Positions 1-7,532 of a stretch of DNA of 19,189 bases are shown in pieces. Source of the stretch: Anthropogastromicrobium sp963652495. Lineage in GTDB: Bacteria; Bacillota; Clostridia; Lachnospirales; Lachnospiraceae. How positions within the stretch are numbered: position 1 is the stretch's first letter; every line of letters begins with the position of its first letter. Location: NCBI GenBank assembly GCA_963652495.1, contig CAVJTU010000059.1, positions 1 to 19,189 on the forward strand. The letters are read 5' to 3'. A program made the position numbers and the translations under genes. Under the pieces are notes generated by a model that was not told the origin of the DNA, searched no databases, and worked only from the letters and a program-made list of their open reading frames with translations.

Positions 1-70
1 ACCAGATTGCTACGTGCTTTGCACTCTCGCAATCTTCAAAAACATTCGTAATCTTGCTCATGTTTTTGAC

Positions 71-134
71 GGGTCAAGAAGTCAAAAATCCTCTTGCAAG
101 TAAGCTTGCATCGGCTTTCTGACCTTTTGACCCT
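71..134. repeat. Left copy of 54-bp stem-loop repeat
   Basis: Bases 81-134 match 19136-19189 at 53 of 54 positions (only 101, T versus C, differs), in the same orientation. GGGTCAA at 71-77 pairs with TTGACCC near 127-133. An inner hairpin has arms TGCAAG (95-100) and CTTGCA (105-110) around the loop TAAG. This copy carries about 8 extra bases (CAAGAAGT) near its left arm compared with the right copy. It looks like a dispersed, possibly MITE-like or REP-like, non-coding repeat. Confidence 0.85.
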
Positions 135-157
135 GGTATCAAATACATATTAAGCAA

Positions 158-193
158 ATGAGAGCCACCAAGTTACTTCTCGGCCGCTCTCAT
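158..193 (-). terminator. Hairpin downstream of araD
   Basis: ATGAGAGC (158-165) pairs perfectly with GCTCTCAT (186-193), about 10 bases beyond the araD stop. On the minus strand the stem is followed only by a weak U-rich run (TTTGCTTAAT), so termination may be inefficient. On the plus strand it is followed by T6, but no plus-strand gene enters it. Confidence 0.4.
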
Positions 194-202
194 CATTTTT
201 TA

Positions 203-904
203 TTAATGATCCTCGCTTCCCTGACCATAATATGCATTTGCACCATGCTTACGGAAGTAATGCTTATCCAGCAGATATTGCTGAACACGCTGTGTTCTCG
301 GATTTAATGTCATTGTATTATATGCCATCTCTGCAACCTTGTCCAGAACAACCGCATTGTATACAGCACCTGCCGGTGTGCGTCCCCATGCAAATGGACC
401 ATGATTCTTTACAACAACGCCCGGAACGGCCATTGGATCCTTCTCTGAAAAGGTTTCAACGATCACATTTCCGGTATTCAGTTCATAAGCTTCCTCAATT
501 TCCTCTGCTGTCAGGTCTCTGGTACACGGAATATCACCATAGAAATAGTCAGCATGCGTAGTGCCAAATGCCGGAATATCCAGACCTGCCTGCGCAAATG
601 TAACTCCATAGGTAGAATGCGTATGCACAACACCGCCGGTCTGCGGAAACGCCTTGTAGATTACAAGATGAGTTGGCGTATCAGAAGATGGCTTATACTT
701 GCCTTCCACCACATTCCCTTCCATGTCAACCACAACCATATCTTCCCATTTCATCGTAGCATAGTCAACACCGCTTGGTTTAATAACAACAAGACCTTTT
801 TCTCTGTCAATTCCACTGACGTTACCCCAAGTGTAAATAACCATTCCTTTTGCAACAAGATCCATGTTGGCTTCATACACTTCTTTTTTCAGCTGTTCTA
901 ACAT
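203..904 (-). CDS. araD: L-ribulose-5-phosphate 4-epimerase
   Basis: Class II aldolase/epimerase of 233 aa, close to the 231 aa of E. coli AraD. It interconverts L-ribulose-5-phosphate and D-xylulose-5-phosphate in arabinose use, in the cytosol. Phosphate and substrate motifs are GNVSG (27-31), KPSG (42-45) and SSD (73-75). Zinc ligands are H94 and H96 of HTHS and H168 of KNHGP. The catalytic pair is D119 and the C-terminal Tyr of AYYGQ (225-226). The ATG at 904 has AGGAGG 7 bases upstream. It is a lone gene: no araA or araB is adjacent, so the rest of the pathway must lie elsewhere. It can also act on phosphorylated ulose relatives (UlaF/SgbE), but overall similarity and the motif set favour AraD. 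Confidence 0.93.
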   Translation of the reverse strand: MLEQLKKEVYEANMDLVAKGMVIYTWGNVSGIDREKGLVVIKPSGVDYATMKWEDMVVVDMEGNVVEGKYKPSSDTPTHLVIYKAFPQTGGVVHTHSTYGVTFAQAGLDIPAFGTTHADYFYGDIPCTRDLTAEEIEEAYELNTGNVIVETFSEKDPMAVPGVVVKNHGPFAWGRTPAGAVYNAVVLDKVAEMAYNTMTLNPRTQRVQQYLLDKHYFRKHGANAYYGQGSEDH

Positions 905-973
905 ATTGTTTCCTCCTAATCTTATCTCTTACCTTCATATTCAGTATGTCCAGACACACCAAAACCTGTCTTT

Positions 974-1002
974 ATTATGCGTCATTTGCCTGTATCTGTC
1001 AA
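974..1002 (-). promoter_or_regulatory. araD promoter (sigma-A type)
   Basis: On the minus strand: TTGACA (perfect -35, plus-strand 997-1002), a 17-base spacer, then CATAAT (-10, 974-979). The expected transcript start is near 967, leaving a leader of about 60 bases. That leader contains TGTC-TG-GACA, a short palindrome that could be an operator, but I recognise no AraR-like site. Confidence 0.8.
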
Positions 1003-1082
1003 CACCAAAAGTCATGTCACGCAATACCATGTACTATATTATTTTAGAGGAATCGGTTACAGAGCTGATGTACTTTTCCAGC

Positions 1083-1129
1083 GTCAAAGCGGACACTCGC
1101 AATCCGCTTCGCTGCTTGCTTGATTCGGT
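1083..1129. repeat. 47-bp hairpin repeat, copy 1
   Basis: It matches 3623-3669 at 45 of 47 positions, in the same orientation. A 7-bp stem is formed by AAGCGGA (1087-1093) and TCCGCTT (1103-1109). One of the two differences (1096) falls in the loop and the other (1114) outside the stem, so the stem is fully conserved. Like copy 2, it lies in the 3' region of a minus-strand gene, here aroF. Confidence 0.85.
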
Positions 1130-1245
1130 TAAAATCAATCTTTACATAAGAGTGCTGAATCACTACAGCTTTTCCTTTGCTGTACACAACCAACTGTTGT
1201 CATCACGTTATCATATGCTGCCATATTCCGGATTACGTCGGCATT

Positions 1246-2274
1246 TTACCACAATTCGGCCAATTCATAAATGAGTTTCTCTGTTTTGTCCCAACCAAGG
1301 CAAGGATCTGTAATGGACTTTCCATAGCAATGTTCTTCGACCTTCTGACTGCCATCCTCTAAGTAACTCTCGATCATCAGTCCCTTTACAAAATGATGCA
1401 TCTCCGGTGAAATATGACAACTGTGCATAACATCCTTGCTGATGCGAATCTGCTCCTCATACTGCTTACCAGAGTTGGCGTGATTGGTGTCAATGATGAC
1501 ACTCATATTGGCAAGATTTCTCTTCTGATACTGCTCATAAAGATTTCGAATATCCTCATAATGGTAATTTGGCATGCTGTTGCCAAATTTATCGACGTAT
1601 CCCCTGAGAATTGCATGTGTGTATGGATTTCCGTGGCTCTTAACCTCCCAGCCTCTGTAGAGGAATGTGTGGCTGTTCTGCGCTGCTACGATAGAATTTA
1701 ACATAACTCCAATGTCACCGCCTGTCGGATTTTTCATGCCAACCGGGATTTCCAGACCGGATGCTGTGAGGCGATGCTGCTGGTTCTCGACAGACCGAGC
1801 CCCGACCGCAACGTAGGAAAGAAGATCCGATAAGTAACGATGATTTTCCGGGTAAAGCATCTCATCTGCACAGGTAAAGCCCGTCTCCTCAACCGCACGC
1901 TTATGGAGTTCTCTTATCGCGATGATGCCCTTTAGCATATCCTCCTTTTTCTCCGGATCCGGCTGATGAAGCATACCCTTATAACCGGTACCAATAGTAC
2001 GCGGCTTGTTTGTATAGACACGAGGAATGATGAAAATCTTATCTTTTACTTTCTCCTGTACCTTTACAAGACGACCGATGTACTCCAAAACGGCATCCTC
2101 GCGGTCAGCAGAACACGGTCCAACAACAAGAATCAATTTGTCACTTTTGCCTTCAAAGATTGCGCGAATCTCGGCATCTCTCTTTTCTTTTATCTTCTGA
2201 ATTTTCTCACTGACCGGAAATTCTTCCTTCAATTCCTTCGGGGTTGGCAGCTTTCTGTAAAATTCCATGTTCAT
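1246..2274 (-). CDS. aroF: 3-deoxy-7-phosphoheptulonate (DAHP) synthase, AroFGH type
   Basis: 342 aa, the usual length for class I-alpha enzymes. It condenses phosphoenolpyruvate with erythrose-4-phosphate, the first step of the shikimate pathway. Seen: GPCS (52-55), PRVYTNKPRT (84-93), GARSVENQQHR (158-168), KNPTGG (181-186) and NHANSGK (264-270). The metal ligands expected from E. coli AroG are present as C54, H265, E302 and D323. Which aromatic amino acid feeds back on it cannot be read from the sequence. The ATG at 2274 follows AAAGGAGA with 8-base spacing; a second ATG two codons in is less well placed. It has its own promoter and a long leader. No other shikimate genes adjoin it. The paralogue symbol (aroF, G or H) is nominal. 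Confidence 0.93.
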   Translation of the reverse strand: MNMEFYRKLPTPKELKEEFPVSEKIQKIKEKRDAEIRAIFEGKSDKLILVVGPCSADREDAVLEYIGRLVKVQEKVKDKIFIIPRVYTNKPRTIGTGYKGMLHQPDPEKKEDMLKGIIAIRELHKRAVEETGFTCADEMLYPENHRYLSDLLSYVAVGARSVENQQHRLTASGLEIPVGMKNPTGGDIGVMLNSIVAAQNSHTFLYRGWEVKSHGNPYTHAILRGYVDKFGNSMPNYHYEDIRNLYEQYQKRNLANMSVIIDTNHANSGKQYEEQIRISKDVMHSCHISPEMHHFVKGLMIESYLEDGSQKVEEHCYGKSITDPCLGWDKTEKLIYELAELW

Positions 2275-2356
2275 GATGATTGTCTCCTTTTTCTTTATCG
2301 GTAATCGCTATCGCCAGAGCCGTTTGTGACCGAGCAGCACCCCTAACGTGCCTCAT
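2207..2356 (-). CDS. Possible leader ORF overlapping aroF start
   Basis: A 49-codon frame starting at ATG 2356 lies inside the aroF leader, covers the aroF ribosome site and ends within aroF in another frame. Its first part reads MRHVRGAARSQTALAIAI. A weak GGA-type ribosome site sits 8 bases before the ATG. The same frame opens at a GTG at 2404, but that lies almost at the predicted transcript start and has no ribosome site. There is no run of Phe, Tyr or Trp codons, so it is not a classical attenuation peptide. Coding status is uncertain; it could influence aroF by translational coupling or occlusion. Confidence 0.25.
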   Translation of the reverse strand: MRHVRGAARSQTALAIAITDKEKGDNHHEHGILQKAANPEGIEGRISGQ

Positions 2357-2425
2357 AATATCTGCTTCCAGACAGCTCTCCAGTTTGATTTTGTGCTTTC
2401 GCACGTTGGCGCTTTCAAGCTCTAA

Positions 2426-2454
2426 AGTATATCACAGACGAAACAAAATAGCAA
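2426..2454 (-). promoter_or_regulatory. aroF promoter
   Basis: On the minus strand: TTGCTA (-35, 2449-2454), 17-base spacer, TATACT (-10, 2426-2431). Transcription should begin near 2419, giving a leader of about 145 bases before aroF. The -35 box lies 9 bases past the stop codon end of the upstream transporter gene, so aroF is transcribed independently. A GTGC-GAAA-GCAC hairpin (2393-2404) sits at the very start of the leader. Confidence 0.75.
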
Positions 2455-2462
2455 GGGCTTCA

Positions 2463-3425
2463 TTAAACGAAACTCAATGTTTTTAAAAGAAACAACCAGC
2501 CAGTGAGTGTAAAAGCAGACAATAACGTAGTAAGCATGACTACACTGGCACTAAGTGTTCCTTCATGCCCCATACTTTTTGCCATAGTGTAGCTGCTGAC
2601 AGTTGTAGCTGAACCGAGCATAACAAGGATTGCGACAAGTGCTTCGTTGCGATATCCGAGTGTAATAGCGATCGGCATGAGGACACCGGAATAACCAAGA
2701 AGCTTTAAAAATGTGCAGGCAATTGCTGGTTTCACCTTATAAAATGCCTTCTTAATGTCAAAGGAAGCGCCCATTGCCATCAGACCGAGGGGTGTGGCAA
2801 GCACACCAAGATTATGCACCGTCTTTTGAAGAATAGTTGGATGAGGAAATTTGAGCAGCGACCAGGCAAAACCTGCAGCGATGCCAAGGATGATTGGATT
2901 TGTAATGATGCCTTTTGCGGTGCGAATGAGGCGATCATTTGAAAAGGCAGCTTCATTTTTATCAGATGATATTGTTGGAGACGTCAGCGTCAGTGCCGCG
3001 ACTGCGCAGATGTTATAAAGCGGCACTGTTCCAACAATCATAAGCGGTGCCATACCAGACTGACCATAAATATTGACGATGAAAGCAATGCCAAGAATCG
3101 CCGCACTACTGCGGTAAGAGCCTTGTATAAACTCGCCGCGGTCAGTTTTATCTCTTAAAAATGATGACAAAGCAGTGGATACAAGGATACATCCCAGTGT
3201 TGCGCAGAAACAAAATAACACAAAGCCTCCATCCCACGCCTGATAAAAATTTTCTTCCCATAAGTCTTCAAACAGCAATGCAGGAAGCGCAAATTTAAAT
3301 ACAAAGCTGTTCATCTTATTCGTAAATGCATCATCGAACACGCCAATCTTGCGAAATACCAGTCCCAAAATCATGGTAAGGAAGATTGGAAGGGTTGCGT
3401 TGATGCTGAATATAAAGTTGTCCAT
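2463..3425 (-). CDS. AEC-family (auxin efflux carrier-like) transporter
   Basis: A 320-aa integral membrane protein with about ten hydrophobic segments in the two five-helix halves typical of AEC permeases. A charged central loop (about residues 150-170, SDKNEAAFSNDR) separates the halves. The N-terminal helix pattern PIFLTMILGLVFRKIG and the FALPALLF segment fit the family. Bacterial relatives move small organic acids such as malate; the substrate here cannot be assigned. The ATG at 3425 has GGAGGAG about 9-10 bases upstream. It seems to be a single-gene unit: its own -10 box lies at 3499 and the gpmI terminator precedes it, while aroF downstream has its own promoter. Confidence 0.85.
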   Translation of the reverse strand: MDNFIFSINATLPIFLTMILGLVFRKIGVFDDAFTNKMNSFVFKFALPALLFEDLWEENFYQAWDGGFVLFCFCATLGCILVSTALSSFLRDKTDRGEFIQGSYRSSAAILGIAFIVNIYGQSGMAPLMIVGTVPLYNICAVAALTLTSPTISSDKNEAAFSNDRLIRTAKGIITNPIILGIAAGFAWSLLKFPHPTILQKTVHNLGVLATPLGLMAMGASFDIKKAFYKVKPAIACTFLKLLGYSGVLMPIAITLGYRNEALVAILVMLGSATTVSSYTMAKSMGHEGTLSASVVMLTTLLSAFTLTGWLFLLKTLSFV

Positions 3426-3498
3426 TGTTCGCTCACTCCTCCTTATTCTCTATTACGTCAACACTACTTTACAAGTTTTATCTTTGCAGGACACACCC

Positions 3499-3527
3499 AT
3501 TATACAGCAAAAGCAACCTGACTTCCA
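3499..3527 (-). promoter_or_regulatory. Probable promoter of the AEC transporter
   Basis: A perfect TATAAT on the minus strand (3499-3504). The hexamer 17 bases upstream, TGGAAG (3522-3527), is a poor -35 box, so strength may depend on an activator. The predicted start is near 3492, about 65 bases before the ATG. Confidence 0.45.
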
Positions 3528-3622
3528 TACGAAATCAATCTTTTTCAATGCATTTTCAAAGCTGCTGTCCCTTTGCTGTTCAAACATTGTTTTTATGTAC
3601 TGCCTTAATCCTTCGTTTGCAT

Positions 3623-3669
3623 GTCAAAGCGGACATTCGCAATCCGCTTCGCTACTTGCTTGATTCGGT
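3623..3669. repeat. 47-bp hairpin repeat, copy 2
   Basis: The partner of 1083-1129 (45/47 identical, direct orientation). The stem AAGCGGA (3627-3633) with TCCGCTT (3643-3649) is conserved exactly. It lies about 35 bases past the gpmI terminator on the minus strand and about 120 bases upstream of the transporter promoter, so it is probably outside both transcripts or only weakly transcribed. Confidence 0.85.
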
Positions 3670-3705
3670 AAAAAAAATAAGAGACCGTCTATTCATGACA
3701 CATGC

Positions 3706-3734
3706 AAAAAAGGACCTCCAACGGGGTCCTTTTT
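3706..3734 (-). terminator. Rho-independent terminator of the glycolytic cluster
   Basis: On the minus strand: AGGACC, an 8-base loop, GGTCCT, then T6, preceded by A5. Because A and T runs flank both sides, it can also work on the plus strand. It lies about 85 bases beyond the gpmI stop and should end the gap-pgk-tpiA-gpmI transcript. Confidence 0.85.
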
Positions 3735-3817
3735 CGTATAACTATTTTCAGAATCATGTGAAACGCCTGCTGCGCCGCACGTTCCGTGCAGTCTTGTGAA
3801 TGGCTTCCGAATAGTTT

Positions 3818-5365
3818 TTACTTCTTGATTAACAGGCTCTTTCCGGTCATTTCCTTTGGCTGAGTCATTCCCATCAGTTCGATCAGAGTCGGAGCGATAT
3901 CAGCTAAGCAGCCGCCCTCTCTTAATGTGTAGGATGGGTCTGCATTTACCAGAATGAACGGTACCGGATTAGTGGTATGAGCGGTGAATGGATCGCCGGT
4001 CTCATAGTCGATCAACTGCTCTGCGTTTCCGTGATCCGCACAGATGAAGAGCTGTCCGTTTACTTCCCTGATGGCTGCTACAGCCTTTCCTACGCATTCG
4101 TCAACTGTCTCTACTGCCTTGATAGCTGCTGCCTGTACGCCGGTATGACCTACCATATCCGGGTTTGCGAAGTTGATGATGATGACATCATACTTTTCAG
4201 ACTTGATAGCCTCAACAAGCTTGTCGCATACCTGATATGCGCTCATCTCTGGCTGTAAATCATAGGTGGCAACCTTCGGAGACTTTACAAGGATACGATC
4301 CTCACCTTCATTTGGCTGTTCTACGCCGCCATTGAAGAAGAAGGTAACGTGTGCATACTTCTCGGTCTCTGCGATTCTGGCCTGCTTTAAGCCATTCTCA
4401 GCAAGGAACTCGCCAAAGGTGTGGGTAATCTCTTCCTTCTTGAAGGCGACGAGCTTATTCGGGATAGTGGTATCATAATCAGTAAAGCAAACGTAGGTTA
4501 CGTCCGGTCTGGCCGGTCCGCGGTCAAATCCGGTAAACTCGTTGTCACAGAATACATGTGTCATCTCTCTTGCACGGTCTGGACGGAAGTTGAAGAAGAT
4601 AACGGAATCCTTATCCTGAATCGGGCCTACTGCCTTGCCATCCTTTGCCACTACAGTCGGGACAACGAACTCATCGGTAACACCCTCATCGTAAGATGCC
4701 TGAATTGCGCAGGCACCGCACTTTGCCTGATTGCCCTCGCCGAAACGAAGTGCGCGGTACGCCTTCTCAACACGATCCCAACGATTGTCTCTGTCCATTG
4801 CGTAGTAACGTCCCATAACGGATGCGACCTGACCTACGCCAAGTTCCTCGCACTTATCCATCAGCGCGGTAACGTACTCCTTACCGGATGCCGGCGGTGT
4901 ATCACGGCCGTCTAAGAAGCAGTGAACAAATACCCTATCTAAGCCCTGACGCTTTGCGAACTCAAGCAGTCCGTAGATGTGGCTGTTGTGGCTGTGAACA
5001 CCACCGTCGGATACAAGACCCATCAAGTGAAGTGCAGAACCGTTCTCCTTGCAATTCTTGGCTGCTGCTAAGAATGCCTCGTTCTCAAAGAAATCGCCGT
5101 CCTTGATGGACTTGGTTATACGGGTCAGCTCCTGATATACGATACGGCCTGCGCCCATGTTCAAGTGTCCTACCTCGGAATTGCCCATCTGGCCTTCCGG
5201 AAGACCAACTGCCAGTCCGCTTGCCTGTCCCTGTACAAATGGACAGTTTGCCATCAGATCATCCATAACAGGTGTATTTGCCTGCTTTACAGCGTTGCCT
5301 TCTACTTTGTCATTCAGGCCATAGCCGTCAAGAATCATTAATACGGTTGGTTTCTTCTTGCTCAT
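3818..5365 (-). CDS. gpmI: 2,3-bisphosphoglycerate-independent phosphoglycerate mutase
   Basis: 515 aa, normal for iPGM. It interconverts 3- and 2-phosphoglycerate in glycolysis using two metal ions (usually Mn) and a phosphoserine intermediate. Seen: LDGYG at the N-terminus (12-16), NSEVGH with catalytic Ser63, HCFLDGRDTPP, GRYYAMDRDNRWDR, NFRPDRARE, FANPDMVGHTG and ADHGNAE. These are the alkaline-phosphatase-like metal ligands and the inserted phosphatase domain. The ATG at 5365 is preceded by AAAGGA at short spacing. It is last in the glycolytic cluster, 85 bases after tpiA. That gap contains a strong hairpin (5381-5433) that may reduce read-through from tpiA. Confidence 0.96.
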   Translation of the reverse strand: MSKKKPTVLMILDGYGLNDKVEGNAVKQANTPVMDDLMANCPFVQGQASGLAVGLPEGQMGNSEVGHLNMGAGRIVYQELTRITKSIKDGDFFENEAFLAAAKNCKENGSALHLMGLVSDGGVHSHNSHIYGLLEFAKRQGLDRVFVHCFLDGRDTPPASGKEYVTALMDKCEELGVGQVASVMGRYYAMDRDNRWDRVEKAYRALRFGEGNQAKCGACAIQASYDEGVTDEFVVPTVVAKDGKAVGPIQDKDSVIFFNFRPDRAREMTHVFCDNEFTGFDRGPARPDVTYVCFTDYDTTIPNKLVAFKKEEITHTFGEFLAENGLKQARIAETEKYAHVTFFFNGGVEQPNEGEDRILVKSPKVATYDLQPEMSAYQVCDKLVEAIKSEKYDVIIINFANPDMVGHTGVQAAAIKAVETVDECVGKAVAAIREVNGQLFICADHGNAEQLIDYETGDPFTAHTTNPVPFILVNADPSYTLREGGCLADIAPTLIELMGMTQPKEMTGKSLLIKK

Positions 5366-5380
5366 AATATTCCTTTCGTA

Positions 5381-5433
5381 CCGGCTTTTAGAAAACGCTG
5401 GCTCTGCCTTACCAAAAGCAGAGCCAGAGCCGG
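5381..5433 (-). terminator. Hairpin between tpiA and gpmI (leaky terminator or mRNA processing/stability stem)
   Basis: Perfect 9-bp arms TGGCTCTGC (5399-5407) and GCAGAGCCA (5418-5426). An outer pairing CCGGCT (5381-5386) with AGCCGG (5428-5433) extends it. On the minus strand the inner stem is followed by GCGTTTTCT, a short U-run. Placed inside the cluster and 16 bases from the gpmI start, it is likely a partial terminator or an RNA-stability element. Confidence 0.6.
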
Positions 5434-5450
5434 AAATATTTACTTATTGA

Positions 5451-6203
5451 TTACTTGTTGTAATTTACAATCTTTCCAAAATCCGGCTTTAAGGATGCGC
5501 CGCCTACAAGACCACCATCGATATCCGGCTGTGCAAACAGCTCCGGAGCGCTTGCTGCGCTTACGCTGCCGCCATACTGGATACGGATTGCTGCTGCAGT
5601 TGCCTCGTCATATACCTCAGCGATGCATGCGCGGATTGCGCCGCAAACTTCCTGTGCCTGCTCGGTTGTAGCAACCTTACCGGTTCCGATTGCCCAGATT
5701 GGCTCGTAAGCGATAACTGCTGTAGCAGCCTGCTCTGCGGTTACATTCTGGAAAGCAATCTTGATCTGCTGACGGATCCAGTCGATGGTGATACCCTGCT
5801 CTCTCTGAGTCAGAGTCTCGCCGCAGCAGATAATTGGAGTCAGACCATACTCGAAAGCCTTTAATACTTTCTTGTTTACGGTCTCATCAGTCTCTGCAAA
5901 GTACTCTCTTCTCTCGGAATGTCCAATGATGACATACTTTACACCGATATCAGTCAACATAGCCGGAGCGATTTCTCCGGTATATGCGCCCTTATCCTGG
6001 AAGTACATGTTCTCAGCACCAACCTGAATATTGGTTCCCTTTGCTGCTTCCATAACCGGTACTAAATCGATAGCCGGAACGCAGAATACAACATCTACTT
6101 CGTCATTAACTACTAAAGGCTTTAATGTGTTTACCAGCTCAACAGCCTGAGAAGGTGTCATGTTCATCTTCCAGTTGCCGGCAATAATCTTCTTTCTTGC
6201 CAT
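5451..6203 (-). CDS. tpiA: Triosephosphate isomerase
   Basis: 250 aa TIM barrel, full length. It interconverts dihydroxyacetone phosphate and glyceraldehyde-3-phosphate. Catalytic residues are in place: N10 and K12 (GNWKMN), H95 (IIGHSERR), E167 (YEPIWAIGTGK). The phosphate-binding loops QYGGSV (209-214) and GGLVGGAS are also present. The ATG at 6203 has GAGG about 11 bases upstream. It follows pgk by 74 bases, a gap containing a 26-bp hairpin repeat without a U-run, so read-through from pgk is expected. Confidence 0.97.
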   Translation of the reverse strand: MARKKIIAGNWKMNMTPSQAVELVNTLKPLVVNDEVDVVFCVPAIDLVPVMEAAKGTNIQVGAENMYFQDKGAYTGEIAPAMLTDIGVKYVIIGHSERREYFAETDETVNKKVLKAFEYGLTPIICCGETLTQREQGITIDWIRQQIKIAFQNVTAEQAATAVIAYEPIWAIGTGKVATTEQAQEVCGAIRACIAEVYDEATAAAIRIQYGGSVSAASAPELFAQPDIDGGLVGGASLKPDFGKIVNYNK

Positions 6204-6229
6204 TTTTTATTCCTCATTTCTTCATAATC

Positions 6230-6255
6230 GGTGCCAGACCTATACGTCTGACACC
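6230..6255. repeat. 26-bp hairpin repeat, copy 1 (pgk-tpiA gap)
   Basis: Arms GGTGCCAGAC (6230-6239) and GTCTGACACC (6246-6255) around a 6-base loop, with a single G-T type mismatch. It is related to 15672-15697: 20 of 26 positions agree, including one coordinated change of an outer base pair. It carries no U-run, so it is a hairpin repeat or mRNA element rather than a terminator. Confidence 0.7.
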
Positions 6256-6277
6256 GTGGCTAACCTATCGGTATTTA

Positions 6278-7501
6278 TCAATCCTTGTCGTCAGCTGCCG
6301 CTACGCCCGGAAGCTCCTTACCCTCAAGGTACTCAAGGGAAGCGCCGCCGCCTGTAGAAATGTGGCTCATCTTATCAGCAAATCCTAACTGATTTACTGC
6401 TGCTGCGGAATCTCCGCCGCCAATGATGGTGATGGCATCCGTCTCTGCCAGAGCCTTTGCTACTGCAATGGTACCCTTTGCCAGAGTCGGGTTCTCAAAT
6501 ACGCCCATCGGTCCGTTCCAAACAACGGTCTTTGCGGACTTAACAGCCTCAGCATACAGCTCTGCTGTCTTCGTTCCGATATCAAGGCCTTCCTTGTCAG
6601 CCGGAATCTGATCAGACGGTACTACTGTTACATCGATTGGTCCATCGATTGGATCTGGGAAGTTGTCTGCTACGGTGCTGTCTACCGGAAGTAACAGCTT
6701 CTTTCCGAGCTTTTCAGCCTTCTCCATCATCTCCTTGCAGTAATCAAGCTTGGTATCATCTACTAAGGACTTACCAATCTCCTTGCCCTGAGCCTTTAAG
6801 AAAGTGAATGCCATACCACCGCCAATGATAAGGGTATCGCACTTTTCAAGCAGGTTGGAGATAACGTTTAACTTGTCTGCTACCTTTGCTCCGCCGAGGA
6901 TTGCTACGAATGGACGAACCGGGTTCTCTACTGCGTTTCCTAAGAAAGCGATTTCCTTCTCCATCAGGTAGCCAACTGCGTTTGTGCCGCCCTTAGCGCT
7001 GATGAACTTGGTAACGCCTGCTACAGATGCATGTGCTCTGTGTGCGGAACCGAATGCGTCGCATACATAATCGTCTGCCAGATCTGCTAATTCCTTGGAG
7101 AATTCCTCACCGTTCTTTGTCTCCTCAGCACCGCGGAAACGGGTATTCTGAAGAAGAACAACATCTCCGTCCTTCATCTGAGCTACAGCCTCGGTTGCAG
7201 CCTCGCCGGTAACGTGGTAATCGGATACGAATACTACGTCCTTGCCCAGCTTCTCGGACAGTCTTGCTGCTACAGGAGCTAAGGACTCCTTCTCGCTTGG
7301 TCCGTTCTTTACCTTACCTAAGTGAGAACACAGAATTACCTTTGCGCCGCCATCGATCAGCTTCTGGATAGTCGGCAGTGCAGCCTTGATACGGGTATCA
7401 TCGGTAATCTTTCCGTCCTTTAACGGTACATTGAAATCACAACGAACAAGAACTCTTCTTCCCTGAAGATTCTTAAGATCGTCAACAGTCTTCTTTAACA
7501 T
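6278..7501 (-). CDS. pgk: Phosphoglycerate kinase
   Basis: 407 aa. It makes ATP and 3-phosphoglycerate from 1,3-bisphosphoglycerate. Seen: RCDFNVP (20-26), SHLGK (59-63), GGAKVADKLNV, GGGMAFTF, WNGPMGVFE and the nucleotide loop GGGDSAAA near the C-terminus. The start was placed at 7501 (MLKKTVDDL) because GGGAGA lies 8 bases upstream. The open frame extends to a TTG at 7558, but that runs into the folded intergenic element and lacks a ribosome site. It lies 253 bases after gap, an unusually long gap for a glycolytic operon, filled by a terminator-like hairpin and a 159-bp structured element. Confidence 0.97.
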   Translation of the reverse strand: MLKKTVDDLKNLQGRRVLVRCDFNVPLKDGKITDDTRIKAALPTIQKLIDGGAKVILCSHLGKVKNGPSEKESLAPVAARLSEKLGKDVVFVSDYHVTGEAATEAVAQMKDGDVVLLQNTRFRGAEETKNGEEFSKELADLADDYVCDAFGSAHRAHASVAGVTKFISAKGGTNAVGYLMEKEIAFLGNAVENPVRPFVAILGGAKVADKLNVISNLLEKCDTLIIGGGMAFTFLKAQGKEIGKSLVDDTKLDYCKEMMEKAEKLGKKLLLPVDSTVADNFPDPIDGPIDVTVVPSDQIPADKEGLDIGTKTAELYAEAVKSAKTVVWNGPMGVFENPTLAKGTIAVAKALAETDAITIIGGGDSAAAVNQLGFADKMSHISTGGGASLEYLEGKELPGVAAADDKD

Positions 7502-7532
7502 GGAATATTCTCCCTTCTGATTATTACTTTTG

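Larger units (their letters stand above)
1..202. other. Gene-free, hairpin-rich left end
   Basis: No convincing reading frame. The stretch is a chain of inverted repeats. AGATTGC (4-10) pairs with GCAATCT (29-35) and encloses GTGC-TTT-GCAC (14-24). TCAAAAACAT (36-45) pairs perfectly with ATGTTTTTGA (60-69). The 54-bp repeat unit follows at 81-134, and then the hairpin behind araD at 158-193. The dense array of independent stems between genes suggests a cluster of small non-coding repeats. Whether any is transcribed cannot be told from sequence. Confidence 0.7.
905..1245. other. Intergenic region araD-aroF: promoter plus repeat
   Basis: This 341-bp gap holds the araD promoter (974-1002), the first copy of the 47-bp repeat (1083-1129) and a small hairpin, TACAGC (1164-1169) with GCTGTA (1179-1184), downstream of aroF. 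That hairpin has no U-run, so it is not a convincing terminator. I see no coding signal; the frames that cross it lack ribosome sites. Confidence 0.7.
3426..3817. other. Intergenic region between transporter and gpmI
   Basis: This 392-bp gap holds the transporter promoter (3499-3527), the second copy of the 47-bp repeat (3623-3669) and the gpmI terminator (3706-3734). No coding signal is seen. The order along the minus-strand transcript is gpmI stop, terminator, repeat, then promoter. Confidence 0.75.

Noticed and set aside
71..134. CRISPR repeat
   Set aside because: Copies are 19 kb apart, with no regular spacers and no cas genes. The unit is a stem-loop repeat, not an array.
1164..1184. 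Terminator of aroF
   Set aside because: A 6-bp TACAGC/GCTGTA stem is present, but no U-run follows on the minus strand.
2275..2419. T-box or aromatic amino acid attenuator in the aroF leader
   Set aside because: No T-box AGGGUGGNACCGCG-like motif, no terminator with U-run, and no cluster of Phe, Tyr or Trp codons in the leader frame.
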